Translations under genes and position numbers: made by a program
In this document: positions 1 to 13,400 of the stretch, piece by piece
Numbering within the stretch: position 1 is the first letter of the stretch
Layout of the letters: each line of letters opens with the position of its first letter
Origin: Telmatactis stephensoni
Lineage: Eukaryota > Cnidaria > Anthozoa > Actiniaria > Isophelliidae
Assembly: GCA_029948255.1 (NCBI GenBank)
Contig: JALIZF010001832.1
Location: 372,001-436,000 of the forward strand
Direction of reading: 5' to 3'
DNA: 64,000 nucleotides
Notes under the pieces: model-generated
What the model saw: the letters and a program-made list of their open reading frames with translations, nothing else
Databases searched by the model: none
Told to the model about the DNA's origin: nothing

Positions 1-3000
1 ACCTTGAACGCCAACTGCTTCTTTCATTTCAGTTATTATGTCAGGCCTTCTAACCTGTTTCCTGATCATAACATTTGTAGTGCTTTTTGATTCTCCAAAC
101 TCATTTTTGGCAATACAAACATAGGTACCCTGATCTTTTGTAGTTGGTTTCTTAATCGTCAAGATGCTACGCTGACCATCGAAATCGATAGAGATTCGAT
201 CGCTAGGCTCGATGGGAATCTGATCTTTGAACCACTGAGGCTTAACGGCTACTTCGCATATAATCTTAATTTCTTCTCCGTCCTCAGACTGGATAGCTTG
301 TGGGGGTTTTGAGAAAACTGGAGGTTGGCCTCTTGGTTTTGGTTCCTCTCCTGAAATAGAGGTAGAAAAATAAATTACAGTTATCCTAGTAAAAATGATG
401 ATTATCGTTTCTAAAAGACAAATCAAATAGATAAGACGTAATGTTTCCAATTGAAATACCTTTAATGATTATTTGGAAGGACTGGTATACAGGACCAGCG
501 CTTGTCCTTGCTTCACACGTGTACGTCCCAGCGTCCTCAGGAGCTACTCCTTTGATAACCAAGGTGTAAGTATCATTTTTCTTTTTGAAATAAAAGTTGC
601 TGGTTTCAACAATGCGTTTTCCATCTTTGTACCATATAATTTCAGGACTGCCTTCAATTGTTATACTCAAGTTAGTTTCTTGACCTTTTGAACAAGCGAT
701 CTTATTTCGTTCTTCAACTTCATAGCGGAAGTCCCTTTCCAGAATATCAAGGGTCAGAGGAGTCCTTTTGTCTTTTACACCTAAATATGAGCGCAGAGTC
801 GTCTTTCCGGCATCATTTGAAGCGATACATGTGTACGTCCCAGAATCCTTGCGGGTTAAGTCGGTAATTATCAAGATGTAAGTGTTACCCTTTTCTTCAA
901 TCTTATAACGGCCGCCATGTTCGATTTTATCCGAACCGCGGAACCACTCTACGACTGGTTTGGGATCCCCAGTGAACTCTACATTAAACGTTGCTTGTTC
1001 ACCTTCGAAAGCTTCAGCATCCATTATTTGTCCAATAAGTTCAGGCCTCTTGCTCTTCTTTTTCACTATGAGTTCTATCCGACTTTGAGCTGAACCATAC
1101 TCGTTACGAACATCACACACATAAATTCCGTAATCGCTCATTTTGGTTCTATCAATTTCCAGTGTGCTGTAATGGCCGTCATAGTCGTCGAACATACGAT
1201 CATCAAAATCGATGGGTTTGTCGTCTTTAAGCCATTTTACAGTTGGACGGGGCTCAACAGAAACTTTACAGACAAGTTTGATGCTCTCTCCCTCTGTTAC
1301 TGTCACGGGCTGGAGATCCGTAGCCATAACTGGTGCTTCACCACGTTTCTCAGCTGTAAAAGAAGAAAAAAAGTAAAATTAATACTTTTCATTAACCCAA
1401 GGATATCTCCTGGCCTGAAAGCACTGAAATTCAGGGAACTCCGGTAGAGGAAATCCGAATTAGTGGCAGCGAGCAATAGCAACCGAGCCAAACAGACGAA
1501 CACGGAGATTTATAAAGAAATTACTGAAGTAGAATATTTAGATAATAAAAAATTTGAGGGACTAGTGACGTACCTTCTACTTTGATGTCAAATGTTCTAA
1601 AAGAGGCACCATGCATATTTCTTGCCTCGCATTTGTAAGTACCAGTATGATCTACCAGGGCTTTATTGATGACTAGGAAATACGAATCTCCACGAGATTG
1701 GATACTTATTCCTCGACTACTATAAAGCACCTTTCCATCTTTGTACCACGTGACCATGGGGGGAGGATGACCTCGAATAGTCATCACAAGGTTGATCTCG
1801 TCACCCTCGCGATAGACTAGAGTTTCTTGCACATCTCGCTGCTCAAACGCTGGCATAACTTGTTTTTCTACAACTTGAAGGATAGCCTGAGAGAAAGCTT
1901 TTCCAGCACTGTTGGAGGCAATGCACTGGTAGGTACCATAGTCCGCGTCTGTGATATCAGATATTTTCAAAAGGTAGTGGTTTTCTCCCTTTTCAGACAT
2001 CTCGTACCTTCCTCCATGAGTTAGTTTAGTGACGCCATGGAACCATTCAAGTGTAGGCTTTTCGTAGCCAGTGATGGCCACTTCAAAGAGAGCTTCGTCG
2101 CCTTTGGTGACGACCAAATTGTTGAGCCACTGTGTTACATTTGGTTTAATAAACCTTTGTTGTACAACTACGTTTGCACTACTCCTTGCTGTACCGTAAT
2201 CGTTACGCACGATACATTTATACATTCCTTGATCCTCGGGGCTGGATTTCTTGATGACTAGCGTCCCCATGCCATCACGGAAACTGAGTTTGACCCGACG
2301 GTTAACTGCGGTCTCAATTTTCTTTTCGTCTTTAAACCATTCAATAATCAACTCAGGAGCACCAGTCACAATACACACCAACTTGATATCATCTCCATCC
2401 GTCACAACAACTGGTTTTAATGTTCTGGTAAAAACTGGAGGATCTTTGCGTTTTGGAGCTGAAAATAGCATCATACAAACATGCAATTAATAGAATAAAG
2501 TACAAAAACAGGGCATTGCAAATTGAACATACCTATGACTTTGATAAAGAAGTTGCTAATCGTCATTCCAAGTTTCGTGGTTGATTCACATCGGTAATGA
2601 CCCGCATCACCAGATGATACATTACTAAGGGTAAGATAGTACCGTCTTCCTTCGGACCAAAGTTTTCTAATCTCTGTTCCATACACAAAAATTCCATTTT
2701 GGTACCAATTAACCGTGTCAGGAACGAATTTGCCTTGTACTTTAATGCTTAAATCAACCTCTTGTCCTTCCTCGACGACGATTGGTTCTTTAAAATCAGA
2801 ATTAAAATAAAGTCAATACGAAAAAGAACGACAAAAGTCGTGAAGACGAGCTATCCACAACTCATCAAGAACTGGATGAAGAATGCCGTTAAATGAAACG
2901 CAAGAAAGTTTTATGCCTGGCACTTCCTGTATCAATGAAGTGGCGAAAGCGAATCGTCGCACTTTGCATTCTTGAAAAGAAAATGATCGTCGAAAGAAGT

Positions 3001-6000
3001 GGATTCTAAAAAAACAATGCCATGAAGCCTTCGATGAACGACAAAAAACAATGAAATGCGTAAAGATGATATCCGTTGTGATCACGAAAACTAGAAGTGA
3101 TAAAGTGAACGAAAAATACATCAGTGCAGCAAGCGAAACCAAATCAGTGATAAGATATTTGCATGAGATGATACGAATTCAGTATAAAATAATTGTTCGC
3201 TGTAAGAGTATACCGCAAAACGATGTCGAAAGTGATGTCTTCCACAAGCTATGAAAATTTAAAGCGATGAAATGATTGCGTCGGTTGTCCCAAGAATATT
3301 GCGGCAATAAAATAAAATGGGAGCAAAATGTGAAAAAATGAAAGAGCTGTCCTTTGAGGTCCAGCCATGTGCTGGAAGGAAACTCAAAATCAACATATAG
3401 CAAGACTGATGATATTAAATGATAGACAAAATATGATCTCATTAAGTGCAAAAAATGAATACACAAATAAAATTAATAAATGGAAAAAATGAACAAATGA
3501 AAAAAAAAAGGTTTTGAAATAATGTAGAATGGGCTTACCTTGAGAGCTTTACGGTCATCATGAGTAAGAAGGAACTTCCACGGTATTTGATTTGATAATT
3601 ATAACGACTGGAATGTTTTACGAGCTTTTAAAGTATAATATCAATGAACACGAACGATGACAACTCAACCAACCACATGTAACTTGGCAACCATTGCATA
3701 CATAAACATAATAAACATAACAAACACAACATAAAGACATAAATTAAAGGAGTATAAAGGAGTAATCGCGCCTGAGATAACTTCCGTCTTGTTATCTGCA
3801 TCACTTAAAACGTTTTTGGTTCAATTCAAAGGTAAAATTTCAGCCAAACTGACTCGAAACACAAGGCAATCACTCCACTTAAGAATTACTAGAATTTCAA
3901 ATTTAGTTTAACATTGAACACTAACCTTCTTCCACGGGTGTAACTTGTTGTACAACTTCGACTTTCATCACGTTAAGCTCAGCTTTAGTTGTTACTTCCC
4001 CGACCTCGTTGAATACAACACATGTATAGATGCCAGCATCTTCAGGTTTAACTTCTTCAATAGTCAGCTGAAACACGCCGTTTTCTTCATCGTCTTTGAT
4101 GATAAATCTTCCTTTATCTTCGATGACATTATCTCCTTTCAACCATTCTACCTCTGGTTTAGGGGTTCCTGTAGCTACTACTTTCAAAGTCGTACTATTA
4201 CCAATATCAACTTTTGTCTCCTTGAGCTTCTCCTTGATGGTTGGTTTTTCCCCTTTCTCGTTGACTGTCAAATTAGCATGCGTATTCACGCTGCCAAAAT
4301 CGTTTGTTGCAACGCACTGGTACTCTCCTTTGTCGTCTGTCGTTGTTTTCTTGATTACAAGGGTGCTGGTGGTGCCATCGTAGTCTGTTTTGATGCGGTT
4401 ATCAGGTTTGATGGGTTTACCGTCTCTAAACCATTCGGTCTTTGGTTCGGGTTTACCAGACACTTTGCACACGAATTTGGCATCATCACCAACTGTGATT
4501 TGCAATGGTTTCAGGTCAACATCAAGTGATGGGGCTTCACCCTTTGGCTTAGTTGCTGAAACAAAATCAATGCAATATTCCATGAGAACAAAACAAACAA
4601 ATAAACGAACGAAAGTCACGCCATCAAAAAAGAGAAAAAAATAAAAGAAAATTGAAAAAATTGCCTAAGACGTTCTCGACAGTAGATGGATCTTCTATAC
4701 ATGCGAATTCATCGACTGACGAAAACTGTTAATTAGTTAAGAGAGAAAAAGTAGTAGAAATCGCAAATAATAGAACACACACTAATCAAACAAAAGAATT
4801 GAGAAAAAAAGGAAAAGAAAAATGGAAAGAAAAGAAAAAGACAAGAAATAAAAAGTGAAAAAAGAATGATCTATCTAAACAAAATTTAATTAAACAGGGA
4901 AAATCTACCTTGAACTTTGACATCAAACGTTCTGGATGCTTTGCCCAGTTTATTACTCGCTTCACATTTGTACATTCCTGTATCTTCAGGTTTGGCGCTT
5001 AGAATCACAATGTAATAAGACTCCCCACGAGATCGAATGTCCATTCTACTGGTGTCTCTCAAGACTTTACCATCTTTGTACCATTTGACGTCTGGTTTAG
5101 GATTTGCCTTGATTTTAACATTAATGTTTAGTTCATCACCAGGTTTGACGTATACAGGACCTGGTTCGTCGCCCTCAAACGTCGGAGCCAGCGGTTTTTC
5201 TTTAACCGTAAGATCACAACGGTTTGTAGCCTTCCCAGCGGCATTGGAAACCACACACTTGTAAGAGCCCTCATCCTCCATCTTGGTATCGACGATGATG
5301 AGAGTAAACCTGTCCGTCTTCTCGTCATGCGATACTTTGTAGTCATCTCCATCAGAAAGCTTTGTCGATCCATGGTACCATTCGACTACAGGTCGTGGAA
5401 AAGCCTTGACTTGAACTTCAAATCGTACCTCATCGCCAACAAAAGCATCAGTGCTTTTAAGCTTGACTTTGAACTCAGGTCGTACGAGTTCTTTGACAAT
5501 TAAATTGGCAGTAGAAGACGCCGTGCCTGCATCATTACGGACAGTAATCTTATAATTCCCCTTGTCATCAGATCGGACCTGGGATATGTTGATTTTTGCG
5601 ATTCCATTCTTAACTTCTGTTGTGACTCGACGACTCTCTTTCAATTTAGCGCCATCTTTAAACCACTCAACAACTTGAGAAGGTGTTTCTTTTATCCTGC
5701 ATTCTAATGTAACACTTTCATCCTCAACAACTTCTGTTGGCTTCAGTGGCTCAATTATTTCAGGTGTGACCGCGGCTGGCATTTCGGCTATTAAAGAGGG
5801 GGAAAAATCGAGTATAAATAAAAATATTATAACTGTTGCTCTTAAAACAAATCGAGAGAAGGGTAACGAATTCGCCTTGCTTGAGCTTTAAAATTAAATT
5901 AACTCAAAGTAATAAATTCTGTAATATCAAGAAACATAAACTCCATATGGCGAAAAAAGGATACTCCCTGTTTACAGGGTAATTATTTTTCGTATACAAA

Positions 6001-7424
6001 GCTCTGGCATTAAAACAATTAACTAATTAATTCAAAACTAAAGGTTAGTACTATATAGATTTCAAGGTTTTGTGTTTTGTATGCGATGAAAGGAAAATTG
6101 CATTGCCTAATATAAGAAGCACTAAGCTTATATAAAACTATAAAATATATATTATCGCCCGCTTAAAGATATCTGCTTCCATTAGACAATGAAATCAAAC
6201 ATACAGGTGCTACACAATTACTGGTTGTACTTTAACATACACATTGGTAAATTAATCTGAACAATTTAGTTCTCTTTCAGCAATTCTGTTTGCTAGAACC
6301 CTAAACATTGCAAACGAACCCGACAAATCAACAGCCCAGCATCATTTTAATAACAGACAGGAAACCCCATTTAACTCCTAAACCAAAAATCACATCTTCG
6401 AGTCAAAATACCAGTGAAATAACACTCAATAAAGAGAAAAACAATTGCTAAAATATATCAATTGAGAAATTAATAAGAGTAAGAGAATAATAACAGATTA
6501 CCGAAAAACAGAACTCCCTCCGTGACCACCAGACTTTCATGGTTCACCCAAACACGGCCTTCACGCAAAGCATGATGGTACAGGGGCAGAGGTCGAATTT
6601 ATCTGCTTTTGAAGTCGACTGTGATTGGTTCAAGGCTTGATTGATTGGTTGGTTCATTCATAGTTGAATGGTTATGGCAACATAGTAAATGACGATGAAA
6701 ATAGATTTTGTTGAAAAAAAAACAGGATTTCAAAAGTTCGTGCCCCCCCGTTTTTAACTTGAAAGCTTTTTATTAACAGGCGCTGAATTAACCTAATTCT
6801 TAGAGTTTCTTTTGTGTTGTGTCCACTATTTATTTGAGGAATTTCAGCAACCTACGTGACCTACTTTATTTGTATCATATTATTTAGCAACTGCGGTATC
6901 AAGTGTAATGTATCTTCGAGTGTTGAAAAATAGCCATTTTTGCATGTTTGTTGAAAGAGCATTGTAAATCACTGTCACGTTGGTTGTCTCAATAAAGATT
7001 ATTTATTTCAGCATTCCATTTTTCAAATATTTTTATAAATTAATTATTAAATAGACAGAAAAGATCGAGAAACTCAAGACTGATAATTGTGAAAAAAAAA
7101 AATGGCGGACGAAAACGTGCATATTCGAAAATAGCTTGTTTTGAGAGGAGAATGGAAACGAATGTGAACGAATGAGTAACTTCTAACCCCATTGAAACTA
7201 AAAGTAGACTACAAGATTGTCCATGAAACTACCAGAAAAGGCTTTACAATGTGCCAAAATAAACAAATGAAAGGAGTAGAATGAAACAAAACAAAAAACA
7301 AACAAAAAACAAAAACAAAAAATCAAGGGTACGAACTTTAGAAAAACCCTGTAATCCTTATTAATATTGAGATGCTACCTGGTAAATGTACAAGATACCG
7401 AAGTTTTGATTTTTTGTTTGTTGT

Positions 7425-7455
<31 letters not shown>

Positions 7456-10400
7456 TTCTCTGGTTATTCCACCCCAATTCAAGAAACCTGCTTTTCCTAA
7501 ACCTCGTTTATTGGGCAAGGCAATAACTAGACATACCAAGGTTTGGAGTGTTTCTTCCGAAATTCAAATTAAGTGTTTAAGTGATTATATGATTACCGTT
7601 TTCTGGATTGCGAAAAATTAGCCCCTCATCTGATATATGAATTCTGTTCCTTCCGGCATCTGTCATATATCAGTTGCCAATATAATAAAGGACATTTTTA
7701 ATTACACATGCATAAAAACATTTCTCAAAACATACCTTCCAGTTCTTGCTCTGCTTCAATTGCAATATCTGGTTCAATTATTTCCTCTGGTTTTTCCGCG
7801 ACTTTGAGATTAGCCTCTGTTTTAACTTCTCCACCATCACTGAACGCCACTGCGCTGTAAACTCCAGAATCTTCTGGTTTCACGTCCTCGATAACTAATG
7901 ACGAGGAAACGCTTTTGTCGGTCTCTTCGTCAACGATTATAAATCGACCTCTGTCCTCGATGACTTTGTCGTCTTTATACCAGTCGACTTCAGGAACAGG
8001 GGTTCCTTCCGCCTCGACGGTGAATTTAGCAACTTTACCGACATCGGTTTCCAGATCTTCCATCTTCAACGTTATTGCAGGTTTGGCAAGTTTGTCTTCC
8101 TTCTCGTTTACTAGGAGTTCAGCAGTTGTAGACACAGACCCTAGTTCGTTGGTTACTACACATTTGTAGTCACCTTCATCGTCCAAGGTTGTATCTTTAA
8201 TGGTTAATGTACTCACTTCTCCATCGAAGTCTACTTTCACGCGCTTATCTTTCTCTACACGCTTATCGTCCTTGAACCACTCGATCTTAGGTGTCGGTTT
8301 TCCTTTAACTTTGCAGACGAGTTTAGCTGCCACACCTTCTGTCACTTCCTGTGGTGCCAGCTCAGAAACTAATGTGGGAGCTTCGCCTTTGGGTTTAGGA
8401 ACTGAAATGATGAATAAGAATTGTCAAACTTATTAAATTTTAGTTTCATTGATATATATTTTGATCAAAAAGGGCAAGCCAGGACAGTAACTTTACCTTC
8501 CACTTTTACGTCGAAGGTTCTCTCTGTCACACCAAGCTTGTTACGTGCTTCACATTTGTAGATTCCAGTATCCTCAGGCTTGGCACTGTAAATATGAATG
8601 TTGTAGTTGTCACCTCGAGAACGTAAATCCATCTTGGGCGTATCCCGCAAGGGTTTGCCGTCTTTGTACCACTTGACATCAGACTTGGGATTTGCTTTGA
8701 TCGTAAAATCGACTTTCACTTCATCGCCTTGTTGTACAGTTATCGGGGCTTCCATTGCTTCGGTGGTGAATTCTGGTGCATACTGACGCTCCTTCACGAG
8801 TACTTCGCCTCTGCAAGTAGATTTTCCCGCGTCGTTACTTGCTTCACACTTGTAGGTACCTGCGTCGTCACGGCTGACATTCGTAATTACTAACGTGTAT
8901 AGGTCAACGTCGGGTTCCTCGACAATTTCGTATCTTCCACCTTCCTGGATTTTGGTTGTTCCATGATACCACTGTACGTCTGGCTTGGGCAAGGCTTCGA
9001 TTTTCACTGTAAGGCGTGCTTCTTCTCCTTCGGTAACGTCCATAGGTCTTAACTTCACCTTGAAGTCTGGCTTTTTGGGTATGATTACGTTGATCTTAGA
9101 TGATGTCGATGCAGATCCAAGCTCATTACGGACGACACATTTGTATTCGCCTTTGTCATCTGGTCGAACTTCCTTGATGATCAACTTGGACGAGGTTTCG
9201 TCACGATCAATTTTGACTCGACGACCTTCTTTGATTAGGACGCTACCTTTGAACCACTCGACGGTTGGATTTGGTGTGTCATTGAATGAGCAAACGAGCT
9301 CAAGTGGTTGACCTTCCATTATTTCGGTCTCTTGTAGTGGCTTTACAATCTCGGGAGCCTCGCCAATGGGCTTCTTAGCTGTAAATAGAAAAACGTATGA
9401 TATGAATCATCTGGACATAAAACACTAAAAGTGTGCAACATAAATAGTACTAAATAGTGCTAAATTATGCAAATTCTTTTGTTTTCTATTGTTTAATTAG
9501 TGCTATTTAGTACTAAATAGTGCAAAGTATTGCACACTTTTAGTGTTTGTACTCTACTATGCACTTAATAATAATGCTATCGTTTCGTTCTATATTTAAA
9601 ACGTTAACTGATATATATTAGATAATGCACATGTCGAAACGGCAAATGAAAATCGCGACCAAAACAAAATACTATACAATGATCATAAAAATGTGTGGAC
9701 GAATACCAGATCTTACCTTCAACCACCACATCGTACGACCTACTAACGGTTCCAGCATCATTCTTGACTTCACATTTGTAGTTTCCTGAATCGGCCAGGG
9801 ACGTGTCTTTGATATCAATCCAGAAGTTATCTTCTTTGCTATCTATAACAACTTGCTTGTTTTCTTTTAAAGGCTTGCCTTCTTTTGTCCATGTGACGTC
9901 TGGCCGCGGTTTACCATCTACTTTCACCTCCATGTGTAGGGTATCATCTTCCACGACCGTGATTGGACCAGCTTCATCTCCTCCAATGAATTCAGGCACG
10001 ATCTTTTTTGGCTGTACTTGCAGTTCTGCGGTACACGTAGCTTCACCGACATCATTATTAGAGACACATTTGTAAGTACCAGAATCTTCGGGTTTTACAT
10101 CTTCTATGATCAACGAGAAAAGATCTTCTTCTTCGTCATCCACAAGGATGGTACGACCTTCATCTTTGATCTTTGTATCATCTTTGAACCATTCAACAGC
10201 AGGCTCTGGTTTTCCGGTCACTCGTACATCAATGCGAGCCTCGTCACTTTCAGTGACTTTAATGACGTCTTTTGGAAGCATTTTGAAAGATGGCTTTTCT
10301 CCAGTTTCCTCTACAAGCAATTCTGCTTCAGTTGATGCTTTTCCAAGCTCGTTCTTGGCGACACATTTGTATAGTCCTTCGTCATCCAACTCAGTTTCCT

Positions 10401-13400
10401 TGAATTCTAAGATGGCAACATCTTTCTCTATTCTGATCTTCATACGCTTTGATTCTTTCAGCTTATTTTTGTCATCATCGTCTCTGTACCACTCAATTGT
10501 AGGGATTGGTTTTCCTTTAAACTTACATTCAAGGCGCGCTTTTTCCTTTTCAGTCGTTTTAACTTTCTTTAAAGGTTGGATGAATTCTGGTGCTTCACCT
10601 TTGGGTTTGGCTTCTGAAGGAAAATTAAGCAATTGTTGTTTAGAATGCTGTTAGCTTTACAACAATCAAAAAACAACAACGTACTATAGGTGAGCAGTGA
10701 ATGCGCGCGCAAATCACCAGTGGACAAAACGGCTGGTTTAAGTGGAGATGTAGTGTGAAAGATAATTTTCTAGGCTACTTGCTCTTTATTAATTAGCATT
10801 ATAGTTATGTGAAAGTGAATATCTTCTTGTGATGTAAACATCTCATCGTGTGATGTAAACATCTCATAGTGGAAACTTCGAGAAAAGGTAGCACGAAAAG
10901 GAGGGACGATTACAAAAATATTAATGCGCTATGCTTGGTTAAAAAGAAATCCGCCGTTCAACTGAGTCACAAACAGATCGCAGTTGTGGAGAGGTAGCAT
11001 TTATTGCAATCGCGATTGTTTTGTTATTACTTTATCATACGGACAACAACATACCAACGCATATACTTACTTTCTACGACTACATCAAATTCTCGTGTTG
11101 TCATTCCCTGTGTGTTCTTAGCAGTGCACTTGTAGTGTCCGCTATCCTCAGGCTTGGCAGATTTCAAGACAAGCGAAGATTCAATATCTTTAGTCTTGAT
11201 TGTCAGATTTTTAGTCTCTCGTACAGGCTTGTCATCTTTGGTCCATTCAATGTTTGGTTTAGGCTTTCCTTTTACTTCAACGGTTAGCTTCACTTCATCA
11301 CCTTCAGGGACCTTGACAGGAGCTTTGTCCACCTCGCCAAGAAATTCAGGAGCAAAAAGAATTTCCTTGACTGACAATTCAGCCGTGCACGTTGATTTTC
11401 CAGCTTCATTGATGGCAACACACTTGTACATGTCACCATCCTCTTTACGAACGTCTTCAATGATAAGTGAAAACAGGTCGTCTTCTTCATCGTCAATCAA
11501 CACAAACCGATCCTCATCCTTCAGTTTTGTTCTGTCCTTATACCACTCTACTGTAGGCATTGGATTCCCAGTCACACGTACATCCAGGCGTGCCTCTTCG
11601 TGTTCCGTGACCAAAATTGGTTGAATCTTTTGTGTGAATTCAGGTCTCTTAAGTTCTTTGTTGACAAGAACATCAGCTGTAACAGTAACTGAACCAGAGT
11701 CATTGGTTGCCACACATTTGTAAACTCCCTTATCCTCCTGCTTGGAAGGTTTAATGGTTAGAATAGAACTCTGTCCTTCGGTTTTAATGGTAATGCGCTT
11801 GTCTTCAACAACCTTTTTGTTGTCTTTGAACCACTCAATGGAAGGCTCTGGTTTACCACTTACTTTGGCTTCTAACTTCAAACGTTCTCCTTCTCTTACT
11901 GATGCTGGTTGAAGTTTCTTGGTGAACACGGGCGCCTCACCTTTGTCTAAAAATATATGATATAAAATAAAAAATAAAATAAATAAAAAACTTTATTTGA
12001 ATTCGAATTTATGATCTCCGATATAACCGTGAAACTTGTCCAACAAAAATGTCCATAAATATTTGTTGACATTGATTAATTTTTTCAAATGGAAATGGAA
12101 CATTACCGACATGTTGTGTGCGTTGTGTCGACGGTGCAACACTGGAAAAAGTTAAATCATTTTTAAGTGATCTCAACAACAGCAATAGCAGAACCGTACA
12201 GAGACGACGACGACGACGACGACGACGACAACAACAACAACCACTTTCTTTACCTTTGATTTTGACTTCGTATGTTCTTGTGGAAGTTCCTGCAGGGTTT
12301 GTGGCGACGCACTTGTAGACACCAGAATCTTCAGGTTTACCACCACGAATATTCAGCGTGTGTTCGTCTCCTTTTACTGATGTATCAACTCGTTTGGTCT
12401 TCTTGAGTGGTTTGTCATCTTTAAACCATTCCACTTTGGGCTCAGGTTTCCCTGAGACGGTCAGGTTCAAGGTAACATCTTTACCAGTGTTGACGTCAAA
12501 GGTGGAAGTTTCAGGCTCTTTGGTGAAGTCAGGAGCTTTTTCTTTAGGTATCACCGTCAACACAGCAATACAGCTGACCTCATCAACGTCGTTAACCGCA
12601 ATGCAAGTATACTCGCCTGCGTCACTCAGCTCGGTGTTCTCGATGACCAGAGTAAAGACCTCCTCTTTTACGGCATCAATATGGACAAAGCGGCCCTCGT
12701 CAGGAATCAACACACCATTTCTGTACCAATCAATGGTCGGTGCTGGTACGGCCTCAACGTGAGCGTCGAACCTGGCTTCTTCTCCTTCCATGATTTCGAC
12801 AGGTTTGATCTCTTCTAGGAACACTGGTGCTTTCAGATCAGGTGCTAATGTTTCGCTAATTGTCGGGATTTCGGCGTAGACATCAGGCACTGCTTCAGGA
12901 ACCACTGTGTATCAATCAGTGTATATCAATCAGTGAAAAACAAATTAGACATAAGTTCTCATTCAGATATTGTATCGCGATGTGAATGAGTCTCCAATCA
13001 AACTGTGAGTACTTACTTTCAACGTTCAACAAAAACTTCTTGGTGGTGGTGCCCTTTAAGCTGGTTACGATACATTTGTAAGTCCCTGAGTCCTCAGGGG
13101 TAACTTTGTCGATGGTAGCTCTGGTAATGTCCGCAATCTGAGATATATCAATGTGGTGTGTACTTTCTATTGGCTTGTCGTCTCTTAACCACTCAATGGA
13201 AGGAGATGGATGACCACGAAGAGGTACTTCCATTACAACTTCCTCGCCTTGGGAAGCCTCAAGTGGCACCTAACGAACAGATATTACTTAATCATTCTAT
13301 GTTATAGACAATGGCGATAGCAATTAATCTTTTTTCCTTGATTGCTCGACGCAACGCGCATCAACAATATCTATGCAGTAAGTTTTTTATCAAGTATTTC

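Noticed and set aside
2813..3466. Minus-strand ORFs in the intron left of exon 52
   Set aside because: Biased composition (F, S, L), no Ig signature, and not needed to keep phase between exons 52 and 53.
3539..3574. Possible 36-bp exon with good donor (AAG|GTAAGC)
   Set aside because: With the phase-1 junction from exon 52 it reads into a stop codon, while exons 52 and 53 join perfectly without it.
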